Positions 41,767 to 49,642 of a DNA stretch of 64,000 bases are shown here, piece after piece. The notes under the pieces were generated by a model that was not told the DNA's origin, searched no databases, and worked only from the letters and a program-made list of their open reading frames with translations. The stretch is from Flavobacterium celericrescens (GTDB lineage: Bacteria > Bacteroidota > Bacteroidia > Flavobacteriales > Flavobacteriaceae). Position 1 is the stretch's first letter. The number at the start of each line of letters is the position of its first letter. Both the position numbers and the translations under genes were made by a program. The stretch spans positions 62,001 to 126,000 of the forward strand of contig NZ_JAAJBV010000002.1 in assembly GCF_011392075.1 (NCBI RefSeq), in the 5' to 3' direction.

Positions 41767-41903
41767 GGTAACAGCGGTTTGCTTCAATGGCTACTTCCGG
41801 ATTTTCCTACGGAAAATCCACTACTGAATGGAATGTTTTGTTATATTTGTAATGGCTTGGTGTTGGTGTAACGCCACTGAGAGCAAGCCGCAGAACGTTG
41901 GTG
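41767..41903 (+). repeat. attC-like site 21 (type A), last site
   Basis: R'' GGTAAC (41767-41772) and R' GTTGGTG (41897-41903). Promoter box TATATTTG at 41842-41849. Carries small changes (CCACTACTG for CCGCTGCTG; GTAACG for GCAACG). Confidence 0.85.
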
Positions 41904-41938
41904 ACAATATTTCCGCAGAAGAAGAAAAAAAACCTAAA

Positions 41939-42412
41939 ATGAAGTCGAAAATAGATATAACTGAATTTAGAAATAGATTAAAAGATAATACAAAAATTGG
42001 CTCGCCAAAACTTAAAATTCCGTTGGGTTTCTTTTCAATATTTACTGACAATTCAAAATGTTTTTATGGCAGATTTGACAACTCAACTTTTGAAATTATA
42101 AAAAATTCTAGTTTTGTTCCAAGTTTATATTTTCTGAAAGGAACTTATGAAAAAACTGAAAAAAGTTTGACTGTAAATTATAGTTTAGAACCAGTCGGCA
42201 AATTACGCTTAGTTTGGGTAAAATACTTTCCAATTATTGCACTTATTATGTTTAATTCTATATTTTATTTTCAAGTAAAACCGTCAATGAAAGTATATCT
42301 TATATTTAATTTATTCATAATTTTTATTTCAATCGTTTCAAAACTTAACATAAAATGGCAAAATAGAAACCTGAAAAGAAAATTTAATAAAATATTTGAA
42401 TTAACGGAATGA
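41939..42412 (+). CDS. Two-helix membrane protein, terminal cassette gene (157 aa)
   Basis: I start at the ATG at 41939. The longer frame from 41828 would translate the attC-like site itself. Residues 1-95 are soluble, and two membrane helices follow at about 97-113 (YFPIIALIMFNSIFYF) and 117-137 (MKVYLIFNLFIIFISIVS), ending in a basic tail. Function unknown. No attC-like site follows, only a terminator shared with the convergent gene, so this is the 3' end of the array. Confidence 0.72.
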   Translation: MKSKIDITEFRNRLKDNTKIGSPKLKIPLGFFSIFTDNSKCFYGRFDNSTFEIIKNSSFVPSLYFLKGTYEKTEKSLTVNYSLEPVGKLRLVWVKYFPIIALIMFNSIFYFQVKPSMKVYLIFNLFIIFISIVSKLNIKWQNRNLKRKFNKIFELTE

Positions 42413-42427
42413 AAACTTGGTCAATAA

Positions 42428-42458
42428 AAAAACCGATTTCTTAGTGAAATCGGTTTTT
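42428..42458. terminator. Bidirectional terminator closing the array
   Basis: Perfect 13-base arms AAAAACCGATTTC and GAAATCGGTTTTT with a five-base loop, serving both the last cassette gene and the convergent secreted-protein gene. Confidence 0.9.
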
Positions 42459-42478
42459 AAAATTTAGTAAGCTTATGG

Positions 42479-45199
42479 TTATTCTACCATTAGTTTTTTC
42501 ATTACTCTAGTATTGTTATTTGAAGTAATTTCAATCATGTAAACACCTGCATTCAAATCGGCTATGTTAACCGTTTGAGCATTTGCATTTGTAATTTCTT
42601 TGGTCATTACAACTTTTCCTAATAAATCATAAATTACAATAGATTTAATAGTATGAATTGCGTTGTTTGCAGTAACCGTTACATAATCATTTGCTGGATT
42701 TGGATAAAAAGCAAACTGATTAGTATCAAAAGAGTTAGTTCCTAAAGCAGCAACAAATTTGGTATTGAAAGTATTGGTTACAATAGCTGGATTGAAATCG
42801 AAGTAGATAGAAGCTGTATTTGGAATAATATCTCCTACTGCATATCCTGCTTTTGGTTTTACTTTAAACATTACATATCCTTTTCCAATTGTAGTATTCG
42901 CTACAGAAACTGGCAACATGATATCGTCAAAATTCCATGTTAAATTAGCACCAACACGGTCTAAAACATAAGCATGGCTAGCGTCAACCATTTTAATTGT
43001 AGATTCATCTAATTTTGCATCTAATACATCATTCACTCTAACGTTTATGGCACTAGCATTACCTGTGTTTTCGAAACGAATAGTATAATATAAATAATCT
43101 TCTGAAGTGAATGAGCTGTGCAGAATTTCTTCTCCGTGTGATTCCATTTTATCGTTAGGGTCATAGGCGTTGATTACCATTTGCGCTAGAGAACTATCGT
43201 TATTTTCTGGTACGATATCACCTACTAATGGAACAATTGAAGCTAAATTTGTTAAATATTGACCTGCATTCACCGTAGGAATAGTAGGCACTTGCATTGT
43301 AACTGTAATTTCTCTTGCTTCAAAAGGCATTAAATTTGTAAAATCGTACGTAAATCCTGTTGGAGTAGCTGTGGTTCCTGCTTGAGAAATTGAAGCTATC
43401 GTTACATTGGCATCTTTCGTAAAAGTAACTGTTCCCGCTCCAACTGTTTGATTTCCTAGATTTGCATATACTACTTTATTAATATAAGTAAACCCTGGTC
43501 TTGGTGAAGAAACAGGTATTATAGTAACGGCAATATCATTGTAAGGTTGAGTTACAGTGATTGGGAAATTATAAGTAGTCATCCCTGCTCCTACTACTAC
43601 ACTTATATCACTATAACTTGAAGTTGTTATACCATACATAGCTGCATAGGCTGGATCCACTGTATAATTAAAATCGTACGAATTAGCAGGATTAGTTTCA
43701 TAAATATTATAAATTCCTGCAGGTGAAGACACGTTATGAACAGTTCCATTATTATTCAATTCGTAATGAAATTGTCCTAATGGGAAGTTATTTTCACCAT
43801 TATCTTGAACACCATTTGCATTTGTATCTAAGAAAGCATTTAAGCGTATTCCAGTACAATCTATAGCTCCTTGTGAATTACCTAAATCATTGATTTTGAT
43901 ATAACCTGATTGGTTACTATAATTAGTTACCATGATTAAATAATATTGTCCCATCACAGCGTTAGGAATTACAGGATATTCTACAGCTGCTCCTGAAAAA
44001 CTACAACTAACAATCGTATTTGGAGTAATTTGACCATTACAAGGAGTTACAGGATCTGTAAAAGGCCCAAAAATAGCGTAATCAACGTCTAAATTATTGA
44101 AACCAAAATTAGGATCTGTACTTTGCTGAATCATTAAATTGATACTTCCTGATGTACTTATAGGTAAATAAAACCAAGTTGGATTTGGAGTTGAACCTAA
44201 ACAACCCATACCTCCTGTTGAAGGTAGGTTAATTGTATTTGGGAAAGGATTTCCTAAAGCACCACATAAAGAATTTGCTAGACCACAAACCGATGCTAAA
44301 TTACAATTTGCAAAAGTTCTTAAATTCATTGTATAAATACTATCACAACCATTAACAATACTTTCTCTGATATAGATAGGAACTGTAGTTGGTTGTACCG
44401 GTAATGTATAAGTTGCTGGATTAGCTATTGGATTTACCTCAGCCTCAGCATTAGCTTGAGAAGCATAATAACTAATTGTATTTGTAGTATTTAATTGTGC
44501 TTGTGCTGTTGTTAAATCAAAACTAATTACACCATTATTATCTTGGTCACATTGTTCCATTGGTGTTAATGCTGGTTGGCTGTAACTATATCCTATAACA
44601 TGTAAGAAAAATACAGAAATATAAGAACTTCCGTTTGTAGTATTTGTGATTCTACAATATACTGATTGGTTTACACCTAAACCAACACAATAAGGTGATG
44701 AAAGTGGATTTACATTGTTATTTGCATCGTCATTTGAAACGTGATAAGTAATAACATGTTCTGATGGGTTTAACGTCCCCATTAAATTTGCATCATTATC
44801 TGTTAAGTTAAAACAAGCTTGATTTGGACCATCTACACAAGCTGAAAAACTTTGAGGTTGTCCAGGCTGGTTACATGTAGCTGTCATAAAAGTTATAGTA
44901 ACTGGTGCGCTAGATTCAGTTGGTGAACAAATTGATGAAATTTCTACAGTAATATAACTACCACAAGAAAGTCCTGTTAACACAAATGGATTAGAGGTAG
45001 CATAATATTGCATTACTGAAGCTCCATTTAATGAAACTCCAATATTCCATGCTGAAGTTGTTGCAGAATCTTGCCAAAAAATGACGGCAGAATCTTGCGT
45101 TATGTTATTTACACCTGGGAACGTTGGGCTAGCACATTGAGCCGAGACCAAATTTGATGCAAACAAAAATGAAATAAATAGGAGTAGTGTTTTTTTCAT
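42479..45199 (-). CDS. T9SS-secreted surface protein with DUF7619-like domain (906 aa)
   Basis: A signal peptide (MKKTLLLFISFLFASNLVSAQ) is followed by a fibronectin-III-like domain (about 22-110) and beta-rich regions. A DUF7619-like domain comes next (about 690-820, NAYDPNDKMESHGEEIL, YTIRFENTGNASAINVRV). The C-terminal type A sorting domain (about 835-906) has FYPNPANDYVTV, the LLGKVV strand and LNAGVYMIEI. Such proteins leave through the type IX secretion system and attach to the surface. Function may be adhesion; no catalytic domain was seen. Convergent with the array end. Confidence 0.87.
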   Translation of the reverse strand: MKKTLLLFISFLFASNLVSAQCASPTFPGVNNITQDSAVIFWQDSATTSAWNIGVSLNGASVMQYYATSNPFVLTGLSCGSYITVEISSICSPTESSAPVTITFMTATCNQPGQPQSFSACVDGPNQACFNLTDNDANLMGTLNPSEHVITYHVSNDDANNNVNPLSSPYCVGLGVNQSVYCRITNTTNGSSYISVFFLHVIGYSYSQPALTPMEQCDQDNNGVISFDLTTAQAQLNTTNTISYYASQANAEAEVNPIANPATYTLPVQPTTVPIYIRESIVNGCDSIYTMNLRTFANCNLASVCGLANSLCGALGNPFPNTINLPSTGGMGCLGSTPNPTWFYLPISTSGSINLMIQQSTDPNFGFNNLDVDYAIFGPFTDPVTPCNGQITPNTIVSCSFSGAAVEYPVIPNAVMGQYYLIMVTNYSNQSGYIKINDLGNSQGAIDCTGIRLNAFLDTNANGVQDNGENNFPLGQFHYELNNNGTVHNVSSPAGIYNIYETNPANSYDFNYTVDPAYAAMYGITTSSYSDISVVVGAGMTTYNFPITVTQPYNDIAVTIIPVSSPRPGFTYINKVVYANLGNQTVGAGTVTFTKDANVTIASISQAGTTATPTGFTYDFTNLMPFEAREITVTMQVPTIPTVNAGQYLTNLASIVPLVGDIVPENNDSSLAQMVINAYDPNDKMESHGEEILHSSFTSEDYLYYTIRFENTGNASAINVRVNDVLDAKLDESTIKMVDASHAYVLDRVGANLTWNFDDIMLPVSVANTTIGKGYVMFKVKPKAGYAVGDIIPNTASIYFDFNPAIVTNTFNTKFVAALGTNSFDTNQFAFYPNPANDYVTVTANNAIHTIKSIVIYDLLGKVVMTKEITNANAQTVNIADLNAGVYMIEITSNNNTRVMKKLMVE

Positions 45200-45423
45200 A
45201 GGTTGTTTTTTTTGTTGTTAATTTTATGCAAATTACAAATTTTCAATGAATTACACTCAATCGTACAAAAAATTAACACTATAAGTTGCATTTTTTAAAA
45301 AAAATTAATTTTTAATCAAAATGTAAATTGTTAATTTTCAATTATTTAAAATTCTGTTTCTCATTATTTTTTTATTTTTTTTTAAATTTACAGCACTTTT
45401 TTTTAAATCATAACTTTTTTTTA

Positions 45424-45431
45424 TATATTTG
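45424..45431 (+). promoter_or_regulatory. TAnnTTTG promoter box
   Basis: TATATTTG after a T-rich tract, matching the Bacteroidota -7 element. No clear -33 TTG is visible. It precedes the candidate RNA. Confidence 0.5.
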
Positions 45432-45556
45432 TGACGCTTTAAAACAAAATCGTATTTAAAGTCTAGTAGAAATACTAGAATAATCATGATAATCCCCCCT
45501 TATATATATAGATGCCTCAGATGGATAATACCGTTTGGGGTTTTTCTTTTTTAAAA
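45432..45556 (+). ncRNA. Candidate small RNA or leader RNA
   Basis: The segment starts just after TATATTTG and ends in GGGGTTTTTCTTTTTT. A C-run (45494-45499) can pair with the G-run (about 45536-45540), enclosing GATGCCTCAGATGG. No open frame is present. It may be a family such as Flavo-1, which I cannot verify, or a premature-termination leader for 45845. Confidence 0.4.
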
Positions 45557-45844
45557 AATAAATTCTCCTTTTAAGATAACACCCAACTAATTTCAACAAT
45601 CATAAGTATTGTAAATTTAAAAAAAGATGGCATTGTTTTAAAAAAACACACTTGTCCTTCACAGACTACACTTATACTTGTGTACTCCCTCTAGCTAATT
45701 TACACTTCTTCACTTTTTCAAATAAGCATAGTTTTATAACAAATTAATAAGTGTTTAAATATTGATTGTAATAATTTATGCTTTCTTTTTTATTCATTTC
45801 TCAATTTAAATAATGTTCATAAAAACAACTAATAAACAAGTGAT

Positions 45845-46321
45845 ATGAAGAAAAAAAAATTACTTCTTATGGGCGCTTTTTTGAGTTGTTACTCTATTTA
45901 TGCTCAAGAAGCTATAGTTACTTCTGGAGGAAATAATTCGGGTAGCAATGGAAATATAAGCTATTCTATAGGACAAGTAGTCTATACTACTTCCGTAGGA
46001 ACAACTGGTTCTCTAGCAGAAGGTGTTCAACAGCCTTATGAAATTCAAACTTTGTCAGGAAATGACAATTTTAATATTAGTCTCGAACTATCCGCTTATC
46101 CAAATCCAACAACCAATTTACTTTATTTAGAAGTAAAGGAATCTAACTTTGAAGCTGTTCACTATCAATTATTTGATTTTAATGGTAGATTATTGGAAAG
46201 TAAAAAAATTGATTCTATCACAACTTCAATTCAAATGGAGCAATATCCGATGGCAGTTTATTTATTAAAAGTTTTAGACAACAACATTGAGGTTAAATCC
46301 TTCAAAATTATCAAACAATAG
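45845..46321 (+). CDS. T9SS type A sorting domain protein (158 aa)
   Basis: A signal peptide (MKKKKLLLMGAFLSCYSIYAQ) precedes a short N-terminal region (VTSGGNNSGSNGNISYSIGQ, common in flavobacterial secreted proteins). A C-terminal sorting domain covers about residues 80-158 (LSAYPNPTTNLLYL, YQLFDFNGRLLE, MAVYLLKV, KSFKIIKQ). Little is left apart from the signals, so it may be a small surface component or partner of the collagen-like protein, which follows after 32 bases in what looks like one transcript. Confidence 0.85.
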   Translation: MKKKKLLLMGAFLSCYSIYAQEAIVTSGGNNSGSNGNISYSIGQVVYTTSVGTTGSLAEGVQQPYEIQTLSGNDNFNISLELSAYPNPTTNLLYLEVKESNFEAVHYQLFDFNGRLLESKKIDSITTSIQMEQYPMAVYLLKVLDNNIEVKSFKIIKQ

Positions 46322-46353
46322 GTTAAAAATAAATACCCTTAAAATCATTATTT

Positions 46354-48672
46354 ATGAAAAAAATATACATTTTAACAATGTTGTTATTAATGTCAGTTGC
46401 AACATTTGCTCAGAGTCAAGATTATATGAGCTATCAAGCAGTAATTAGAAATGCTAGCAACAACTTAATAACAAACCAACCTGTAGGAATGAAAATTAGT
46501 ATTTTACAAGGTTCGGCAATTGGAACTGCAGTCTATGAAGAGACACAAACGCCTACTTCAAATATAAATGGATTAGTTACTCTTGCAATTGGTGGAGGAA
46601 GTACAATTTCTGGTTCATACGGCACTATAAATTGGGCAAATGGTCCTTATTTTATAAAAACAGAAACAGATCCAACAGGAGGAACAAATTATACAATTGT
46701 TGGAGTAACGCAATTTTTAAGTGTTCCTTATGCGCTTTATGCTGCAAATTCAGGGAGTTCAATACCTGGCCCACAAGGTCCTGCTGGATTAAATGGTACA
46801 GATGGTATTAACGGTTTAGATGGAGCAACAGGTCCAATGGGTCCACAAGGCCCTGCTGGAATAAATGGTTTAGACGGTGCAACTGGTCCAATGGGTTCTC
46901 AAGGTCCTGCTGGATTAAATGGTGTAGACGGTATTAACGGTTTAGATGGAGCAACAGGTGCAATGGGTCCACAAGGTCCTGCTGGATTGAATGGTTTAGA
47001 CGGTGCAACTGGCCCAATGGGTCCTCAAGGTCCTGCTGGATTGAATGGTGTAGACGGTGCAACTGGCCCAATGGGTCCTCAAGGTCCTGCTGGATTGAAT
47101 GGTGTAGACGGTGCAACTGGTCCGATGGGTCCTCAAGGTCCTGCTGGATTAAATGGTGTAGACGGTATTAACGGTTTAGATGGTGCAACAGGTCCAATGG
47201 GTCCACAAGGTCCTGCTGGATTAAATGGTACAGATGGTATTAACGGTTTAGATGGTACAACTGGCCCAATGGGTCCACAAGGTCCTGCCGGATTGAATGG
47301 TGTAGACGGTGCTACTGGTCCGATGGGTCCTCAAGGTCCTGCTGGATTGAATGGTTTAGACGGTGCAACTGGCCCAATGGGTCCTCAAGGTCCTGCTGGA
47401 TTGAATGGTGTAGACGGTGCAACTGGTCCGATGGGTCCTCAAGGTCCAGCTGGATTAAATGGTGTAGACGGTATTAACGGTTTAGATGGAGCAACAGGTC
47501 CGATGGGTCCTCAAGGTCCTGCTGGATTGAATGGTTTAGACGGTGCAACTGGTCCAATGGGTCCACAAGGTCCTGCTGGATTAAATGGTGTAGACGGTAT
47601 TAACGGTTTAGATGGAGCAACAGGTCCAATGGGTCCACAAGGTCCTGCTGGATTAAATGGTACAGATGGTATTAACGGTTTAGATGGTGCAACTGGTCCA
47701 ATGGGTCCTCAAGGTCCTGCTGGATTAAATGGTACTGATGGTATTAACGGTTTAGATGGTGCAACTGGCCCAATGGGCCCACAAGGCCCTGCTGGATTGA
47801 ATGGTGCAGATGGTATTAATGGTTTAGACGGTGCAACAGGTCCAATGGGTCCTCAAGGTCCTGCTGGATTAAATGGTACAGATGGTATTAACGGTTTAGA
47901 CGGTGCAACTGGCCCAATGGGTCCTCAAGGTCCTGCTGGATTAAATGGTGTAGACGGTATTAACGGTTTAGATGGAGCAACAGGCCCAATGGGTCCACAA
48001 GGTCCTGCTGGAATAAATGGTGTAGACGGTATTAATGGTTTAGACGGTGCTACTGGCCCAATGGGTCCACAAGGTCCTGCTGGATTGAATGGTGTAGACG
48101 GTATTAATGGTTTAGACGGTGCAACTGGTCCAATGGGTCCTCAAGGTCCTGCTGGTAATGATGGTTTAGATGGTGCAACTGGTCCGATGGGTCCACAAGG
48201 TCCCGCTGGTAATGATGGTTTAGACGGTGCTACTGGCCCTATGGGTCCTCAAGGTCCTGCTGGAATAAATGGTGTAGACGGAGCAACTGGCCCGATGGGT
48301 CCTCAAGGTCCAATGGGTCCATCAGGAGTTCCTACAGCATTTACATTTCTTTCTAAAACAACTGACTATACTATCACTTCTAGTGACATTTTAAATAATG
48401 TATATTTAAAAAATACTAGTAACTCGTTAATTACAATTACACTTCCAAGCGCTAGTATAGCTGGATCTGGTAAGATGATTTATATCACAAGTACATCAAC
48501 TAGTTTATACCAATCTATAAATGTATTGAGTAATGGTATTGATAGCATATATGGCTTTTACAGTAATCCAACAGGTACTATGAATATATCAACAATGACT
48601 TCTTCTAACATAGGTTGGATTCAATTGATTAGTGATGGAACAAGCTGGAATATTTTAGGAATGTATTGGTAA
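46354..48672 (+). CDS. Collagen-like repeat surface protein (772 aa)
   Basis: After a signal peptide (MKKIYILTMLLLMSVATFAQ) comes a roughly 120-residue N-terminal domain (SYQAVIRNASNNLI, VTQFLSVPYALYAANS) seen in many flavobacterial fibre proteins. Residues about 143-658 are uninterrupted Gly-X-Y triplets made of units such as GPMGPQGPAGLNG and VDGINGLDGAT, which should form a collagen-type triple helix. The last 110 residues are a beta-rich cap (TFLSKTTDYTITSSDILNNV). It is probably a rod-like surface fibre, trimerised by the end domains. The repeat DNA is highly similar unit to unit and likely varies in number among strains. Confidence 0.9.
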   Translation: MKKIYILTMLLLMSVATFAQSQDYMSYQAVIRNASNNLITNQPVGMKISILQGSAIGTAVYEETQTPTSNINGLVTLAIGGGSTISGSYGTINWANGPYFIKTETDPTGGTNYTIVGVTQFLSVPYALYAANSGSSIPGPQGPAGLNGTDGINGLDGATGPMGPQGPAGINGLDGATGPMGSQGPAGLNGVDGINGLDGATGAMGPQGPAGLNGLDGATGPMGPQGPAGLNGVDGATGPMGPQGPAGLNGVDGATGPMGPQGPAGLNGVDGINGLDGATGPMGPQGPAGLNGTDGINGLDGTTGPMGPQGPAGLNGVDGATGPMGPQGPAGLNGLDGATGPMGPQGPAGLNGVDGATGPMGPQGPAGLNGVDGINGLDGATGPMGPQGPAGLNGLDGATGPMGPQGPAGLNGVDGINGLDGATGPMGPQGPAGLNGTDGINGLDGATGPMGPQGPAGLNGTDGINGLDGATGPMGPQGPAGLNGADGINGLDGATGPMGPQGPAGLNGTDGINGLDGATGPMGPQGPAGLNGVDGINGLDGATGPMGPQGPAGINGVDGINGLDGATGPMGPQGPAGLNGVDGINGLDGATGPMGPQGPAGNDGLDGATGPMGPQGPAGNDGLDGATGPMGPQGPAGINGVDGATGPMGPQGPMGPSGVPTAFTFLSKTTDYTITSSDILNNVYLKNTSNSLITITLPSASIAGSGKMIYITSTSTSLYQSINVLSNGIDSIYGFYSNPTGTMNISTMTSSNIGWIQLISDGTSWNILGMYW
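46770..48327 (+). repeat. Tandem repeat encoding collagen-like region
   Basis: About 1.5 kb of repeating 45- and 72-base units encoding Gly-X-Y triplets, with synonymous variation only in many copies. Confidence 0.9.
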
Positions 48673-48770
48673 TTTTAAGAACTCGAAAATTATCAATACG
48701 AATGCTTTACAAAATATAAAGCAAATGAATTTCAAAATTTAAATAATTATGTTAAGCAATAATTAGAACA

Positions 48771-48803
48771 AAAAAGCTACAACAATAGATGTTGTAGCTT
48801 TTT
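48771..48803. terminator. Bidirectional terminator
   Basis: Arms AAAAAGCTACAAC and GTTGTAGCTTTTT around a seven-base loop, between two convergent genes. Confidence 0.9.
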
Positions 48804-48826
48804 TATTTATCATAATTTCAAAAAAA

Positions 48827-49573
48827 TCAATACTTACCACTCAACAACTCACCACCGATTGCTGATTTAGCTTCAATACCAATTTTTTTCATCATTTCAT
48901 AAGTAGTACAAACCGCTGCAGAAGTTACTGGAATTCCACATTCCGCCTGAATCAAATCGATTGCTTCTAGTGATGGCATTTGCACACAAGCTGAAGCTAC
49001 TAAAACATCAACATCTGTTAAATCTAATTGCTTATAGATTTCCAAAAGATTCATTGGATTTTGAGCGGCAACTTCTAAGTTATCAGGAATCTCTAAAGCG
49101 ATACTTTGTTTTACTTTAATTCCTTGATTTTCTATATAATCTACAACCATATCTGTTAATGGTCGCATATAAGGTGTAATAATCGAAATTTGTTTAGCTC
49201 CTAACACTTTCAATCCATTGATTAAAGCTCCTGCGGAAGTTACAATTGGAGTAGGAAAATCGTTTGCCACCGTTTCTTGATGCAAATTTACTTCCGAAAC
49301 ACAATGATAACCACGTCCCATACTCATAATTGCTACTAAACATGCGTATCCCATTACGTCTACATGTGCATCAGATAATTCTTGCGCACATTTTAAACTC
49401 ATAGCATCCATAGCTTCTAATTCTTCTTTAGTCACTTTTTTCATTCGCATTCTACTGCTATGAAAGGTAAAACGTTCAGGTAGAATGGTTTCACGGGAGC
49501 GGAAGATTGCTGGTATTTCGGTTTCCATCGTTACGTTTGAGGATGGAACTATTTGGCCGATTCTGTATTTCAT
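48827..49573 (-). CDS. Maleate cis-trans isomerase (Asp/Glu racemase superfamily)
   Basis: The two catalytic cysteines of the family are present, in MGYACLVAIMSMGRG (about residue 74) and VASACVQMPSLEA (about 195). Supporting motifs are TSAGALINGLKVLGAKQI and ITPYMRPLTD. At 248 aa it has the usual length of NicE/MaiA-type enzymes. It converts maleate to fumarate, and arylmalonate decarboxylase is the main alternative. As the last gene of the aromatic-degradation operon, next to an FAH hydrolase, it fits the final step feeding the TCA cycle. Confidence 0.85.
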   Translation of the reverse strand: MKYRIGQIVPSSNVTMETEIPAIFRSRETILPERFTFHSSRMRMKKVTKEELEAMDAMSLKCAQELSDAHVDVMGYACLVAIMSMGRGYHCVSEVNLHQETVANDFPTPIVTSAGALINGLKVLGAKQISIITPYMRPLTDMVVDYIENQGIKVKQSIALEIPDNLEVAAQNPMNLLEIYKQLDLTDVDVLVASACVQMPSLEAIDLIQAECGIPVTSAAVCTTYEMMKKIGIEAKSAIGGELLSGKY

Positions 49574-49642
49574 TTTTATTAGTTTACAGTCTCAGTCTCA
49601 GTCAACAGTCTGAAAACTGAAAACTGCGACTGAATACTTTTA

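Larger units (their letters stand above)
45200..45844. other. Intergenic region, 645 bp, with candidate RNA
   Basis: No gene seen. It should hold divergent promoters for the two secreted-protein genes. The middle contains a promoter box and a terminator-like end about 120 bases apart (see 45432-45556). The rest is very AT-rich. Confidence 0.6.

Noticed and set aside
637-41903. The roughly 130-base repeats as a CRISPR array or MITE family
   Set aside because: Units are far too long for CRISPR and spaced by genes. They have fixed orientation, no target duplications, and outer ends that match the cassette, not the repeat. A recombination site explains this better.
41828-41938. N-terminal extension MECFVIFVMAW of the last cassette protein
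   Set aside because: It translates the attC-like site, and the same peptide arises in the other type A sites. The ATG at 41939 is the sensible start. The frames at 724 and 6943 were shortened for the same reason.
46934-47116. Minus-strand frame with a MHRLHHSIQQDLEDPLGQ repeat
   Set aside because: It is the antisense shadow of the collagen-like repeats.
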